A program made the translations under genes and the position numbers. From positions 1 to 64,000 of the forward strand of contig JBKQHQ010000279.1 in NCBI GenBank assembly GCA_052148715.1: a DNA stretch of 64,000 bases, given 5' to 3'. Positions 17,848-27,288 of the stretch are shown here, one piece after another. The notes beneath the pieces were generated by a model, which saw nothing but the letters and a program-made list of their open reading frames with translations, was not told where the DNA came from and ran no database searches. Position 1 is the stretch's first letter. The number at the start of each line of letters is the position of its first letter. The DNA is from JBKQHQ01 sp052148715. Lineage in GTDB: Bacteria > Pseudomonadota > Alphaproteobacteria > Rhizobiales > Xanthobacteraceae.

Positions 17848-19434
17848 TCACGCGCGCTTGCGCCGATCGTCGCCTGATCGCAACCCCAAGGCAGCGCTGA
17901 TCGCGGCCGCCAGCGCAAGCGCGGCCGCGATCCCCATCATCACGCGAATGCTGTCCGCCAGCGATTCCTTGACGACCACCGCGGCGAGCCGTCGATCATC
18001 GCCTTGGATGTGCTCCAGCGCGGGTGCGATCACAAACTTCCCACGCGCGTCTTGGATGGCCGCTCTCACGTCCTCGGGCACCGTCAGCGTTACCAGGTGC
18101 TGATCGAGCGCATGATTGTAGTGTCCGAGCGCGGCTGCGCCGAGAACGGCCACGGCGAGCAGGTTCGCCAACGAAGCGACGGCATTGTTGATTCCGGACG
18201 CTACGCCCGCCTGGTGCGTCGGGACGGCATTGATGACCGTCGTCGTCAGCGGTGCGACGCTCACAGCCATGCCGACGCCGAGCACCGTCATTGCGAGGAG
18301 CAGCGTCCCGGGCGAACCATCCGCGCCGGGCAGCGTCAATAACCCGAAGCCGAGGGCGGTGATGGTCGGTCCAACGATCAGCGGCCCGCGCGCGCCGAAA
18401 CGATCAAGCAGTCCGCCGGACCACCGCGACAAGGCTCCCATCACGATCGTGAACGGCAAGAAGGCGGCGCCGGCGAGCGCCGCCGAATAGCCGCGCACCT
18501 GGATCAGCTCGAAAGGCAGAAAGAAGAACGCGCCGCCAAGCGCCGCATAGAGGAGCAGGGTCAACAAATTAATGGTGCTGAAGATTCTCGATCGAAAGAG
18601 GCCGAGCGGCATCATCGGCACGCGGCTGCGTGCCTCCTCCCAGAGGAACGCGACGAGCAAACCCGAGCCCAGGACGAGCGACACAAGGACGGTCGCGTCG
18701 CGTAAGCCGCGGACCGGTGTTGCCATGAGCCCGAAGACAACGCTCCCGAGTCCGGCGAAGGCCAGCAACGCACCACGCCAATCGAGGCCTCCCCTCGCCT
18801 GCGGGTCACGGCTCTCCGGGACGCGGTGGAGCGCAACGAAGATCGTCGGCACCGCGAGGAGCGGATTGATGAGAAAGATCCAGCGCCACGTCGCATGATC
18901 GACGATCCAGCCGCCCAAAAGCGGACCGACGGCGGCGGCAATGGCGGAGAAGCCGGCCCAGGTGCCGATGGCCTTCCCGCGCTCGGCCTCTTCGAATGAG
19001 GCGCCGATGATGGCGAGCGAGCACGGGACGAGAAGCGCCGCCCCAATGCCCTGCACGGCCCGGGCCAAGATCAACGGCGTGACGCCCGGCGACAGACCGC
19101 AGCCAACCGACGCGGCGGCGAAAATGCCGGTGCCGAGCACGAAGATCAGGCGGCGACCGAACCGATCGCCGGCCGCGCCCCCAACCAACAACAGCGCCGT
19201 AAGGCACAGCGTGTAGGCGTTGATGAGCGACTGGATCACCTCGACTGATGCACCAAGATCGGTTTCGATGGCGGGCAATGCCACATTCACGACCGACTCG
19301 TCGATGAAGGCGATGGATGATCCGAGGATCGTCGCCACCAACACCCATGATTTTTCGTTAGCCGCACAATTCCGGACGGGCCGAACGGCCCGGATCGCCG
19401 CTTCATCGCATGGCCTTGCCCTCGGGTTGATCAC
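17848..19434 (-). CDS. MFS exporter, DHA2 (EmrB/QacA) family, 14 helices
   Basis: This proton-driven multidrug-type exporter of 528 residues shows the DHA2 signatures FIDESVVNVALPAI in helix 1, GGAAGDRFGRRL in the loop between helices 2 and 3, and LLGGWIVDHATWRWIFLIN around helix 5-6. I start it at the GTG at 19432-19434, because AGGAG lies eight bases upstream and the residues beyond it are non-hydrophobic and unlike the family; the open frame begins 21 codons earlier. The large C-terminal loop before the last helix is normal for this group. No adjacent regulator or membrane-fusion partner is present. The roughly 125-base gap to the convergent hydrolase gene holds no clear terminator. Confidence 0.92.
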   Translation of the reverse strand: MINPRARPCDEAAIRAVRPVRNCAANEKSWVLVATILGSSIAFIDESVVNVALPAIETDLGASVEVIQSLINAYTLCLTALLLVGGAAGDRFGRRLIFVLGTGIFAAASVGCGLSPGVTPLILARAVQGIGAALLVPCSLAIIGASFEEAERGKAIGTWAGFSAIAAAVGPLLGGWIVDHATWRWIFLINPLLAVPTIFVALHRVPESRDPQARGGLDWRGALLAFAGLGSVVFGLMATPVRGLRDATVLVSLVLGSGLLVAFLWEEARSRVPMMPLGLFRSRIFSTINLLTLLLYAALGGAFFFLPFELIQVRGYSAALAGAAFLPFTIVMGALSRWSGGLLDRFGARGPLIVGPTITALGFGLLTLPGADGSPGTLLLAMTVLGVGMAVSVAPLTTTVINAVPTHQAGVASGINNAVASLANLLAVAVLGAAALGHYNHALDQHLVTLTVPEDVRAAIQDARGKFVIAPALEHIQGDDRRLAAVVVKESLADSIRVMMGIAAALALAAAISAALGLRSGDDRRKRA

Positions 19435-19593
19435 GCCCAACGCTCCTAAGCACCCGGTCCGCTCGCGCTGGTCGGCCCTTTCACCGGCATCCGGCATTCG
19501 GATTGCCTCTACCGGCGGGCTCCGCTATCAGAGATAGCGTTCGCACCCATGCGCTCGCGCGCAAGCAGCGCCATAGACCGTGGCCACTCCCAA

Positions 19594-20094
19594 ATGCAAC
19601 GACTGCAATGGCTCGATCATCTTTGCGCCTGGCTCGAGCAAACCGCCCTGAGCCAGACAATCCAGACCACCGGCTGGATCATTCCGACGGTGCAGTCGAT
19701 CCATATCCTGTCGATTTCGCTCCTCATCGCCTCCGCTCTGATGATCGATCTGCGCCTGCTGGGATTGGTCGGCCTCGACCAATCCCTCAAGCGCATCTCC
19801 GCGCGCTTCCTCCCCTTCATATGGTGGACGCTGCCGGTCCTCCTCGCCACCGGCGGCATCATGATCATCGGCGAGCCGGCGCGGTCCCTCGAGAATCCGG
19901 TGTTCGCGCTGAAAATGGGCCTCCTCATCGGCGCGGTGATCGTCACCGGCATTTATCAGCTGTGGCTGCGTGACGAGACCGCTTCCGCCGGCGTCAAGGT
20001 CATTTCGCGCGCTACCGCCTGGCCCGTTGCCGTCCTCTCCCTGCTGCTGTGGGGCGGCATCACCTTCGCAGGCCGATGGATTGCTTATTTTTAG
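19594..20094 (+). CDS. DUF6644-like integral membrane protein
   Basis: This 166-residue protein has four hydrophobic helices, starting with an amphipathic WLDHLCAWLEQTALSQTIQTT stretch that precedes helix 1 (SIHILSISLLIASALMIDLRL). The helices are separated by short polar loops, and the chain ends GITFAGRWIAYF. Histidines in helix 1 (VQSIHIL) raise the possibility of a haem- or metal-binding membrane domain, as seen in cytochrome-b-like families, but this is speculative. The ATG at 19594 was chosen; an in-frame ATG at 19549 would add a polar extension. The function is unknown. Confidence 0.7.
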   Translation: MQRLQWLDHLCAWLEQTALSQTIQTTGWIIPTVQSIHILSISLLIASALMIDLRLLGLVGLDQSLKRISARFLPFIWWTLPVLLATGGIMIIGEPARSLENPVFALKMGLLIGAVIVTGIYQLWLRDETASAGVKVISRATAWPVAVLSLLLWGGITFAGRWIAYF

Positions 20095-20100
20095 GTTCGC

Positions 20101-20118
20101 GCACGAAGCATTTCGTGC
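20101..20118. terminator. Hairpin between convergent genes, possible bidirectional terminator
   Basis: GCACGAA and TTCGTGC form a perfect 7-base stem around GCAT, followed by a second small hairpin CCCGC-TTG-GCGGG at about 20124-20138. The pair sits in the 84-base gap between two convergent genes, where a bidirectional terminator is expected. There is no long T-run, so Rho-independent function is uncertain; the sequence also looks like part of a dispersed repeat. Confidence 0.4.
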
Positions 20119-20178
20119 TGGTTCCCCGCTTGCGCGGGATGAGCGGATTTGGGATTCAGAAAAATATAGCAAATCAGA

Positions 20179-21405
20179 TCAAGGTGGCGCAGGCCACGAA
20201 TCATCGCACATGTCGGTGGGATGATCGTTGACATGGTCGGCGACCAGCTTGCCCAGGAGCCGATATCCGCGTTCGTTCGGGTGGTTCCAGTCGCGCGGGC
20301 CATGGATCGCTTGAAGCGCGGCGGCCCTGCGCATGACCGGCCGCGCGTCGATGAATGCCACGCCCTGGCGGACGGTGGCGGCGCGGATCTTCTCGCAAAT
20401 GCGCTGGCTATGCTCGTAGACGCCGGCCGCCGGAAACGGCCGGCCGTCGACGATCACCAGCCGTCCCGTGCTTTGGCTCTCGGCCGGGATGAAGACGTCC
20501 TTGGAAATGACCTCCGGGTTCGCCTGTCGATAGGTCGACGCCGGCGAGGGAATATAAACAACGGTCGTCGCAATGTTGGGATAGTTGCGTCGCAGCCAAG
20601 CAAGCGACCGGTCATAGACCGTCACGCCGTCGTCGATCTGCTGCTCATTGAGGTCCATCGACGGGACTTGCAGCTCCGACGTCCCGGTCGGCGCGCCGCC
20701 GATCACGACCCGGTTCATTGTCGCCGGAAGATCGATGATGTGATGCGTGGCGAAGGCATCGCGAACAACGAAACGCGCCATGCGGAACATCATGTCGCCG
20801 AGATGTCCGTGGCAGCGCCAGGAGGAGACGACGCCATAGTCGGTGTCGAGGAACTTGTCGATGCGCGCCGCGAGGTCCCCGCCCCGGTCCTTGATGGCGC
20901 GCTGCAGCAGCTCGTTATTGTCGTCGATGTCATTGCCCTCGTAAAAATAGATGAAGAATTGCTTCGGCTGTTCGATCGGCGGAAAGATGTAGCAATAGCC
21001 GTCGCCCAAAATGCGGGTCAGGCGCAATACCATCCCCTCGGCGCTGCCGGCCGAAGCCCGGCCGAAGGTGACCACGTCGCGTCCGAGAAGATCGTGGATC
21101 ACATTCGCCGAATGATAGGGCTGATCGCTCTTGCCGCCGACCGCCAGCAACCAGTCGCCCATGCCCTGCGCATAGGAATCGCCGACGAGCGCGATGTAGT
21201 CGTGCGGGACGAGCTCGGCCTTGGAATTCTGCAGAAAGAAATCGGCGCGGTCGGGCAAGTGCGGCCGCAGGTTCATCGACATGTCCGGCAACAGATAGCG
21301 AAAGAAGACAAACTCACCGACGAGATACGTGAGCGCGAGCGAGACGAGGACAAGCGCGGTGTTGGCCAAGAAGGCCTTCAGGCGTTGGGGCATGGCTTCG
21401 GTCAT
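20179..21405 (-). CDS. SGNH/GDSL hydrolase-like protein with N-terminal membrane anchor
   Basis: This 408-residue protein begins with one membrane helix (FLANTALVLVSLALTYLVGEF) and then a periplasmic domain. Block I of SGNH hydrolases is visible as ALVGDSYAQGMGDW with the nucleophile Ser. A later YFYEGNDIDDNNE supplies the Gly/Asn elements, and DWNHPNERGYRLLG supplies the C-terminal Asp-x-x-His dyad. Proteins of this type, including AlgJ-like ones, acetylate or deacetylate surface polysaccharides. The first two codons are GTG (21408) and ATG (21405); I use the ATG. Its start overlaps the stop of a short upstream frame as TGATG. Confidence 0.8.
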   Translation of the reverse strand: MTEAMPQRLKAFLANTALVLVSLALTYLVGEFVFFRYLLPDMSMNLRPHLPDRADFFLQNSKAELVPHDYIALVGDSYAQGMGDWLLAVGGKSDQPYHSANVIHDLLGRDVVTFGRASAGSAEGMVLRLTRILGDGYCYIFPPIEQPKQFFIYFYEGNDIDDNNELLQRAIKDRGGDLAARIDKFLDTDYGVVSSWRCHGHLGDMMFRMARFVVRDAFATHHIIDLPATMNRVVIGGAPTGTSELQVPSMDLNEQQIDDGVTVYDRSLAWLRRNYPNIATTVVYIPSPASTYRQANPEVISKDVFIPAESQSTGRLVIVDGRPFPAAGVYEHSQRICEKIRAATVRQGVAFIDARPVMRRAAALQAIHGPRDWNHPNERGYRLLGKLVADHVNDHPTDMCDDSWPAPP

Positions 21406-21647
21406 CACGCCGCCGGTGCGGCGCTCCCGATCCGCAGCGTGGCCGCGTCGCGCCCGGACATCGCTTCACGTTCCGTTTCGGGCAGGATTATGCCCTCGAC
21501 CCAGATGCGGTTTTCGGCAGCGGCGTCCTCGGTAGGATAGACATGGGCATGCCAAGCGGTGATCACGCACTCATCTTTCTTGAGCTGGCGGCGAGGGTTT
21601 GGCTGCGGCTTATTGCGACGGCAGGCTTGGGTCAACAATCTTCCCAC
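21405..21647 (-). CDS. Uncertain small open frame upstream of the SGNH-like gene
   Basis: An 80-codon frame ends in a TGA that overlaps the ATG of the SGNH-like gene. This would fit translational coupling, perhaps from an internal GTG near 21570 (VITAWHAHVYPTEDAAAEN). No family was recognised, there is no signal or membrane segment, and no convincing ribosome-binding site was found. It could be a leader peptide or chance. Confidence 0.25.
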   Translation of the reverse strand: MGRLLTQACRRNKPQPNPRRQLKKDECVITAWHAHVYPTEDAAAENRIWVEGIILPETEREAMSGRDAATLRIGSAAPAA

Positions 21648-21744
21648 GTCCTTACTCGCTCATCGCCAGCTAGCGCGTAGGTTAAATGCTATCTTTGATT
21701 GTTTACCCTCAATCATCATAGGGACAACCAGAGCCTGAGCCGCC

Positions 21745-22515
21745 TTGGCGAGCGCCGGCCACCATGGGATAATTGAGGAGGTGGAGGTCCGCGTCCCGCG
21801 GGATCACAACAAGGGCGGTCGGTTGGGATTGTTCGGCTGGTTTTCCGGCAGGGGCGGCCAGGTTCCGAAGCGCAATGCGCGCGAGCTGATGCGCATCGCC
21901 AAGGAGGATAACGGCAAGCGGGTGGATGAAGCCATTCTCGCGCTGGCGAGACTGCCCCATTCGGACGACATCCTGGAATGCGTCGCTGGTTTCATCCCGA
22001 AGAACGGCGGTCTCGGGCCGCACACGAGCACGGCGATCGTCGCGCTCGGTATCATACGGCATCCGCGCGCGGCGGACATTTTGATCAAGCTCGTCGCGTC
22101 GCCGAAGAGCCCATGCCGAGAGGCCGGCAAAGCGCTCGGCCATGCCCGAAACAATCATGCGGTCCCCGGGCTTCTGAACATCGCGCTGACCAGCCCGGAT
22201 TTTGAGTGCGCCCGGGTGGCGGTGCTCGCGCTCGAGAAGATCGGCACCCCGGATGCCGGAGCGGCGCTCGCCAAGTTCCGCGCGCAGCCCGGGCGGCGGG
22301 TGCGTGTCACCGGAGCCGACGGCGAGTATTGGAGCTCCACCGGCCCGCTCGGACAGCTCGCCAAGGAACGCGACCCGCCCACCGTGGCGGATGCCGACCG
22401 TGTGATCGTTTCGTGTCCTAATCGGCGCTGTCGTCAACAGCTTCGACTGGCGGCTGGACGCCAAGGCAAGGTCAAGTGCCCCAGCTGCAAGACGATATTC
22501 AAAGCCGCGACCTGA
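21745..22515 (+). CDS. HEAT-repeat protein with C-terminal zinc ribbon
   Basis: The product (up to 256 residues) has a helical HEAT/PBS-lyase-like repeat region (for example ILIKLVASPKSPCREAGKAL and PGLLNIALTSPDFECARVAV). It ends in a zinc-ribbon of the pattern CPNRRC - about 16 residues - CPSC, as in MJ0042-type ribbons. Such layouts suggest a protein or nucleic-acid binding adaptor; no enzyme motif is visible. The start is unresolved: the frame opens with TTG at 21745, and a GTG at 21781 directly follows GAGGAG, so the true protein may be about 12 residues shorter. It precedes the large SPFH-domain gene by about 270 bases on the same strand. Confidence 0.7.
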   Translation: MASAGHHGIIEEVEVRVPRDHNKGGRLGLFGWFSGRGGQVPKRNARELMRIAKEDNGKRVDEAILALARLPHSDDILECVAGFIPKNGGLGPHTSTAIVALGIIRHPRAADILIKLVASPKSPCREAGKALGHARNNHAVPGLLNIALTSPDFECARVAVLALEKIGTPDAGAALAKFRAQPGRRVRVTGADGEYWSSTGPLGQLAKERDPPTVADADRVIVSCPNRRCRQQLRLAAGRQGKVKCPSCKTIFKAAT

Positions 22516-22784
22516 GCGTGCCGCGCTCCGAGGGCGCATGCCTAAAAAAAAGCTAACAGAGCTGAGCAAATCCCCGCAGGAGGGACCGCAAGCGGACTAA
22601 GCGTCCTTCCGCGGCTTGAACTGCTCAACGCAAGCGGGCATTTCAACTAAGTTGAATCGAAAACGCGCGCTAGATTTTAGACTTGATTGCATCGTCTGGC
22701 CTAAGCAGGCAGGAGCCATTCATCGCGATGAACGCGCGGGCGATCGTATCTGCCTACCCGCGGCCGGCAGGAAGGGAGCGAAAG

Positions 22785-24704
22785 ATGTTCGACGTGATCC
22801 TGGGGCTCATCGCCGGAATGGTGCTGATTCTCCTCGTGCCGGCGCTGCTGCCGGCTCGCTACAACAACGTCGCGACCGCCAACGCCGTCCGCGGCCTCGG
22901 GGTCTTGGTCATCCTCTTCAGCGTGGGCATGACGTCCTTTGTCTCGGTGCCGGACGGCCATTTGGGCCAGCTTTTCCGCATCTATGGCGGCGGCTCGCTG
23001 CGCGAAGGCAAGATCGTCGCCGCCAACGGCGAGAACGGGCCGCAAGCCGAGATTCTCACGCCGGGTTTTCACGTCTGGCCGTTCGTGAACATCCTCTATA
23101 GTGTCGATACCAGCCACGAGGAAGTCTTCATCCCGTCCGGAAAGGTCGGCGTGCTCGTCGCTCGCGATGGCGCCTCGTTGCGGCCCGGCCAAGCCTTCGC
23201 TGATCCGTTCCCCGCCGAGCTCGGCTACCGCATGCTCGACGCGGTCACGTTCCTGAAAAGTAACGGCCAGCGCGGCCAGCAGCTCACGGTCCTGACGCCC
23301 GGCAAGTACCGGCTCAACAGCTACCTGTGGGACGTCGCGCAGCGCGACGCCAAGGAAGTCCCGGCCGGCTTCGTCGGCGTGGTCAAGTCGAATGTCCATG
23401 CGGACATCGACTTCGGCACGTTGAGCGCCAAACGGCCGCAGAGTTGCGACGTTATCCTCAATCGGGACAACGACCGGGCCGACAATATGAACGTTGCGCG
23501 CCTCGAGGCGCCGATCGTTCCCGTCGGCTGCACCGGCGTTTGGGACAAGTCGCTGCAGCCCGGCAAGTACTTCTTCAATCCAGACGCCTTCGCCATCACC
23601 GAGATCGACACGCGCGCGCAGGTCTGGACCTACGCCGGCGGCTACAAACGCGCCAATATCTCGCTCACGGTCGATACCAAGGGCGACATCGTGCAAAGCC
23701 GCACCGAGGTCGACGTGCCTGTCGCCAAGGATAACGCCGACAGCGCCGTGTTCGTGAAGATGGAAGGGTGGGACGTGCCGCTGGAGCTGCGCGTCGTCGC
23801 CCAGGTGTCGCCGGCCGAAGCCTCGTGCGTGGTCGCCGGCGTCGGCACGCTCAAGGAGGTGGAGGACCGCGTCCTCACGCCCTCGATCCGCGCGATCACG
23901 CGCGACGTGGCTGGCGGCAGCTTCGAGGTCACCGAGATCAAGGTCGACGAGACCGGCAAGCCGGTGCTCGGCGCGGACGGGAAGCCGATCATCGTCACCG
24001 TGAAGCGGCCGACCAAGGTGCTCGACCTCATCAACCAGCGGCCGCTGATCGAAGGCGAGATCGAGCACCGCATCCGTCCCGAGGGACAGAAATCGTGCGT
24101 GACCATTCGCGAGGTGCGCCTCGGCGAGCCGGCGATCCCGCCCGAGCTGCTTGTCGCGGTCCGCCGCGAGCAGCTGGCAACGCAGCTCGCCAAAGCGTTC
24201 ATCCAGGAAAAAGGCGCGCAGGAGAAGCGCATCGAATCGGACAAGGCCAAAGCCACGGCCGATCAGCAAGGCGATTTGGTGCGCGCCGAGATCGGCGTGC
24301 AGACCTCGCTGCAGAACGCGCAGGCCTTGCGCAATCAAGGCCTGGGCGAGCGCGACAAGCTCACCCTGATCTCGGAAGGCCAGGAGGCGCAGACGAAGAT
24401 CCTGGGTGCCGACGCGACGGTGCGGCTGCGGCAATACGAGCTCTTCATCGACCGCATCTTCAGTTTCGCCGACAAGCATCCGGAGGTGCTCACGGCGGCG
24501 CTCGCCAACGCACAGAAATTCGTACCCGAGCGCGTGACCAATCTCGGCGGCGGTCAGGGCGGCGAGTCGCTCGTCGGCGCCGCCGCCATTCTCGGCGACT
24601 TCCTGAGCCAAAGCTCACCGCGCCCTGCCCCACCCGCCGCCGCACCGCCGGCACCGGCGCCTGCTCCGCCTCGGGCCGCACCGCCCAACGCGGCGCAACG
24701 GTAG
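22785..24704 (+). CDS. SPFH/Band 7 (stomatin-flotillin-like) membrane protein
   Basis: This 639-residue protein has two N-terminal membrane helices (VILGLIAGMVLILLVPALLP and a second around VLVILFSVGMTSFV). A long SPFH-like region follows (PGFHVWPFVNILYSVDTSHE, VPAGFVGVVKSN, DVPLELRVVAQVSP), then a coiled-coil segment rich in Glu/Gln/Ala (EQLATQLAKAFIQEKGAQEK) and a low-complexity Ala/Pro tail of about 30 residues. SPFH proteins form large membrane rings that organise proteases or lipids. The ATG at 22785 has GGGAG upstream. The 270-base leader contains small hairpins and nothing else recognised. Confidence 0.87.
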   Translation: MFDVILGLIAGMVLILLVPALLPARYNNVATANAVRGLGVLVILFSVGMTSFVSVPDGHLGQLFRIYGGGSLREGKIVAANGENGPQAEILTPGFHVWPFVNILYSVDTSHEEVFIPSGKVGVLVARDGASLRPGQAFADPFPAELGYRMLDAVTFLKSNGQRGQQLTVLTPGKYRLNSYLWDVAQRDAKEVPAGFVGVVKSNVHADIDFGTLSAKRPQSCDVILNRDNDRADNMNVARLEAPIVPVGCTGVWDKSLQPGKYFFNPDAFAITEIDTRAQVWTYAGGYKRANISLTVDTKGDIVQSRTEVDVPVAKDNADSAVFVKMEGWDVPLELRVVAQVSPAEASCVVAGVGTLKEVEDRVLTPSIRAITRDVAGGSFEVTEIKVDETGKPVLGADGKPIIVTVKRPTKVLDLINQRPLIEGEIEHRIRPEGQKSCVTIREVRLGEPAIPPELLVAVRREQLATQLAKAFIQEKGAQEKRIESDKAKATADQQGDLVRAEIGVQTSLQNAQALRNQGLGERDKLTLISEGQEAQTKILGADATVRLRQYELFIDRIFSFADKHPEVLTAALANAQKFVPERVTNLGGGQGGESLVGAAAILGDFLSQSSPRPAPPAAAPPAPAPAPPRAAPPNAAQR

Positions 24705-24716
24705 AATGAGATTTGG

Positions 24717-24740
24717 TTGAGCGGGCGCTTGCCCGCTCAA
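24717..24740 (+). terminator. Hairpin downstream of the SPFH gene
   Basis: TTGAGCGGGC and GCCCGCTCAA form a perfect 10-base stem with a GCTT loop, starting 12 bases after the stop codon. It is followed by AATTCG rather than a T-run, so it is a strong hairpin but an imperfect Rho-independent terminator. The remaining about 190 bases up to the next gene show no other feature. Confidence 0.55.
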
Positions 24741-24928
24741 TTCGCACAAACGCCCACCGCACGCACAGCAATTCGCACGTCTGATTTCGTCAAGATGCGC
24801 CGGAGGCCGCGTGGGTTAGAAACGCCGGTGGCGCCCACTTTCGCACGTCAGGCTACCAGTATATCGTGTGATCAATCAGTTTGAACCTCGCTTGATGTAT
24901 TTCGACCCGCAGTGAGACGGGAAGAGCA

Positions 24929-25912
24929 ATGAGACGATCCGCCGGGTTTCGTCTGTGCTTCGCACTGCTGCTCGTCGCCGCCAGTCTGATTGGCTCAGCG
25001 GCGCTTGCCGACGACTATCCGCAACGGGCGGTGACCCTGGTCGTCCCGCTCCCGCCGGGTGGCGCCACCGACCTCTTCGCGCGCCTGCTGGCGCAGGAGC
25101 TACGCGACAAGCTGCACCAGGCCTTCGTGATCGAGAACCGGCCCGGCGCCGGCACCACAATTGCAGCCGCAGCGGTGGCAAAATCGCCGCCCGACGGCTA
25201 CACGCTGTTTCTCGCCCCGATGTCGGCGCTCGCGGTCAGCACCGCCCTCTACAAGGCGCTGCCCTACGATCCGGTCAAGGATTTCGCGCCGATCGCGCTC
25301 GTCGGGCAATCCGAGTTCGTGCTGATCGCCAACCCCTCGCTCGGCGCCAAGACATTCTCCGAGCTGATCGCGTTGATCAAGAGCAAGCCCGGCGAGCTGA
25401 ACTACGCCTCGGCCGGGCCCGGCTCCCCGCATCATATCTTCATGGAGCTTTTGCAGCGGACGGCGGGCCTGCGGATGCAGCACGTGCCGTATCGCGGCGG
25501 CCTGACCGCGGTCACGGCCATAGTCTCGGGCGAGATTCCGCTGATGATTGCCGACGTGGCCTCGGCCTTGGCGATGATCAAGGACGGCAAGGTGAGAACG
25601 TTTGCGGTGCCCTCCCAGGGCCGCGTCGCCGCGCTGCCCGATGTTCCGACCTTCGCGGAAAGTGGCGTCACAGGCTTTGCGGCGGCAAGTTGGTACTCGG
25701 TGGTGGCCCGGGCCGGAACGCCGAGGCCGGCGATCGACAAGCTCAACGCGGCGTTGACCGGCTACGTGGCGCGGGCGGATGTGCAGGAGCGGCTAGCGGC
25801 GATGGGAATTCGGCCCTTGACGAGCACACCCGAGGAACTCGAGCGGTTCATCGCCGCCGAGACCGTGAAATGGACGCGAGTGGTCAAGGACGCCGGGATC
25901 ACCCCGGAATGA
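24929..25912 (+). CDS. Tripartite tricarboxylate transporter (TctC/Bug) binding protein
   Basis: This exported solute receptor has 327 residues. A signal peptide (LCFALLLVAASLIGSAALAD) precedes the Bug-family core: YPQRAVTLVVPLPPGGATD, then RPGAGTTIAAAAVAKSPPDG, then the AGPGSPHH segment and a final SWYSVVARAGTPRPAIDKLN. Bug proteins bind carboxylates or aromatic acids. No TctA/TctB membrane partners are in the window, so it is an orphan receptor, common in these bacteria. GGGAAGAG precedes the ATG. It is followed by the amidohydrolase cassette 86 bases downstream, suggesting it captures a precursor for that pathway (inference). Confidence 0.92.
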   Translation: MRRSAGFRLCFALLLVAASLIGSAALADDYPQRAVTLVVPLPPGGATDLFARLLAQELRDKLHQAFVIENRPGAGTTIAAAAVAKSPPDGYTLFLAPMSALAVSTALYKALPYDPVKDFAPIALVGQSEFVLIANPSLGAKTFSELIALIKSKPGELNYASAGPGSPHHIFMELLQRTAGLRMQHVPYRGGLTAVTAIVSGEIPLMIADVASALAMIKDGKVRTFAVPSQGRVAALPDVPTFAESGVTGFAAASWYSVVARAGTPRPAIDKLNAALTGYVARADVQERLAAMGIRPLTSTPEELERFIAAETVKWTRVVKDAGITPE

Positions 25913-25998
25913 GGTAGCCAATCGCCGGATTTTGGCCGACAATCGGCACAAAATTCCGGCCGTACCCACGGGTCGCCCGATCGCACGAGGAGGACGCC

Positions 25999-27261
25999 AT
26001 GCCAAAGTCGACCGCGCGCAACGGAAAAGGACAGCCGCAGGTCACGGAGCTGCCCAAGATCACCAACAACACCGACACGCGCGACATTCTTGCGCACGCG
26101 GCGCGCGACCAGGAGACCGACGATTATTTCATTGTCGACGTCGATGCCCACGTGATGGAGACTGCGTTCTGGTCGGAGGTCACCGACCGCATCGACAACG
26201 ACGTGTATCGTCAGATGGCGAAATCCTTCAAGGAACGCGGCGGCTCGCCGCCCGGCTTGCTCAACGCGATGCCCGGGATGCTCAACCAAGATGTCTTTGG
26301 GCGCATCCCGCACCAGCAGCGCCTAGGCGAAGCCGTGCCCACCGGACGGCACGCGCAGGTCACCTTGGTCCAGCGCGCCATGGACAGCATGGGCATCGAC
26401 TACATGGTCGTGTTTCCCACCCCGATGCTGGTGCTCGGCATGCACCCGCAGGCCGAGATCGAGGTCGCGATCGGCAACGCCTTCAACCGTTGGCTCACCG
26501 AGCAGATCCTGCCGCAGGATCGCCGCATCCAGGCGATGCTCTATCTACCGTTCAATCATCCCGAGGCCTGCGTCGAGGTCGTCGAGCGTTACGCGGACAC
26601 GCCCGGCGTGATCGGCTTCACGGTCACGTCGACGCGCTATCGCGCGGTGCACCACGACAGCTACATGCCGCTCTATTCCGCGATCCAGTCGAGCGGCAAG
26701 CCGCTCGCGTTCCACTCCGGCTTCCACTGGGGCGACCAGTCGATGCAGCAGTGCAACCGGTTCATCTCCATGCATGCGCTGTCGTTCGTGCACTATAATC
26801 TGGTGCACCTGACCAACTGGCTCATCAACGGCTTGCCGGAGCGCTTCCCGCGCCTGCCGGTCATCTGGATCGAGAGCGGGCTCGCCTGGGTGCCGTTCCT
26901 GATGCAGCGGCTCGACTCCGAATACATGATGCGCTCGTCGGAGGCGCCGCTGCTGCGGCGGCCGCCGAGCGACTACATCCGCGACATGTTTTTCACGAGC
27001 CAACCGCTCGAGCGTTCCAATCTCAAGCTCACCGAGGCCACCTTCGAGGCGATCCGGGCGGATACCCAGTTGCTGTTCGCTTCCGACTGGCCGCACTGGG
27101 ATTTCGACTTGCCGAGTTCGATCACCTCGCTGCCGTTTCTCAGCGCGGAGGCAAAACGCAACATCCTCGGCCTCAATGCGGCGCGACTATTCAATCTGGA
27201 AGTGCCGCCGAAAAAGCTCGCCAAGCCCAAGCGGCGCGAGCGCGAGCCGGTGCCGGCCTGA
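25999..27261 (+). CDS. Amidohydrolase family 2 protein (ACMSD-like metal-dependent hydrolase)
   Basis: This 420-residue enzyme belongs to the amidohydrolase_2 family, whose members hydrolyse or decarboxylate cyclic and aromatic carboxylates using a metal in a TIM barrel. FIVDVDAHVME holds the first metal-binding D-x-H. LAFHSGFHWG supplies the middle His, RLPVIWIESGLAWVPFLMQR is a typical strand 6 region, and FASDWPHWD carries the last Asp and His. A basic C-terminal tail (KKLAKPKRREREP) is unusual. GAGGAGG precedes the ATG. The gene is followed closely by a small unknown and a Rieske ferredoxin, implying an oxidative catabolic pathway. The substrate is unknown. Confidence 0.88.
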   Translation: MPKSTARNGKGQPQVTELPKITNNTDTRDILAHAARDQETDDYFIVDVDAHVMETAFWSEVTDRIDNDVYRQMAKSFKERGGSPPGLLNAMPGMLNQDVFGRIPHQQRLGEAVPTGRHAQVTLVQRAMDSMGIDYMVVFPTPMLVLGMHPQAEIEVAIGNAFNRWLTEQILPQDRRIQAMLYLPFNHPEACVEVVERYADTPGVIGFTVTSTRYRAVHHDSYMPLYSAIQSSGKPLAFHSGFHWGDQSMQQCNRFISMHALSFVHYNLVHLTNWLINGLPERFPRLPVIWIESGLAWVPFLMQRLDSEYMMRSSEAPLLRRPPSDYIRDMFFTSQPLERSNLKLTEATFEAIRADTQLLFASDWPHWDFDLPSSITSLPFLSAEAKRNILGLNAARLFNLEVPPKKLAKPKRREREPVPA

Positions 27262-27288
27262 CCGGATCGGCGCAGGGGAGAGGTGAGC

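Noticed and set aside
22539..22601. 20-codon frame starting MPKKKLTELSK in the gap before the SPFH gene
   Set aside because: It is too short, has no ribosome-binding site and no partner gene, so there is no evidence of translation.
22701..24611. 636-codon open frame opposite the SPFH gene
   Set aside because: Composition is the typical antisense shadow (Arg, Asp, His, Gln rich), while the plus strand encodes clear SPFH features.
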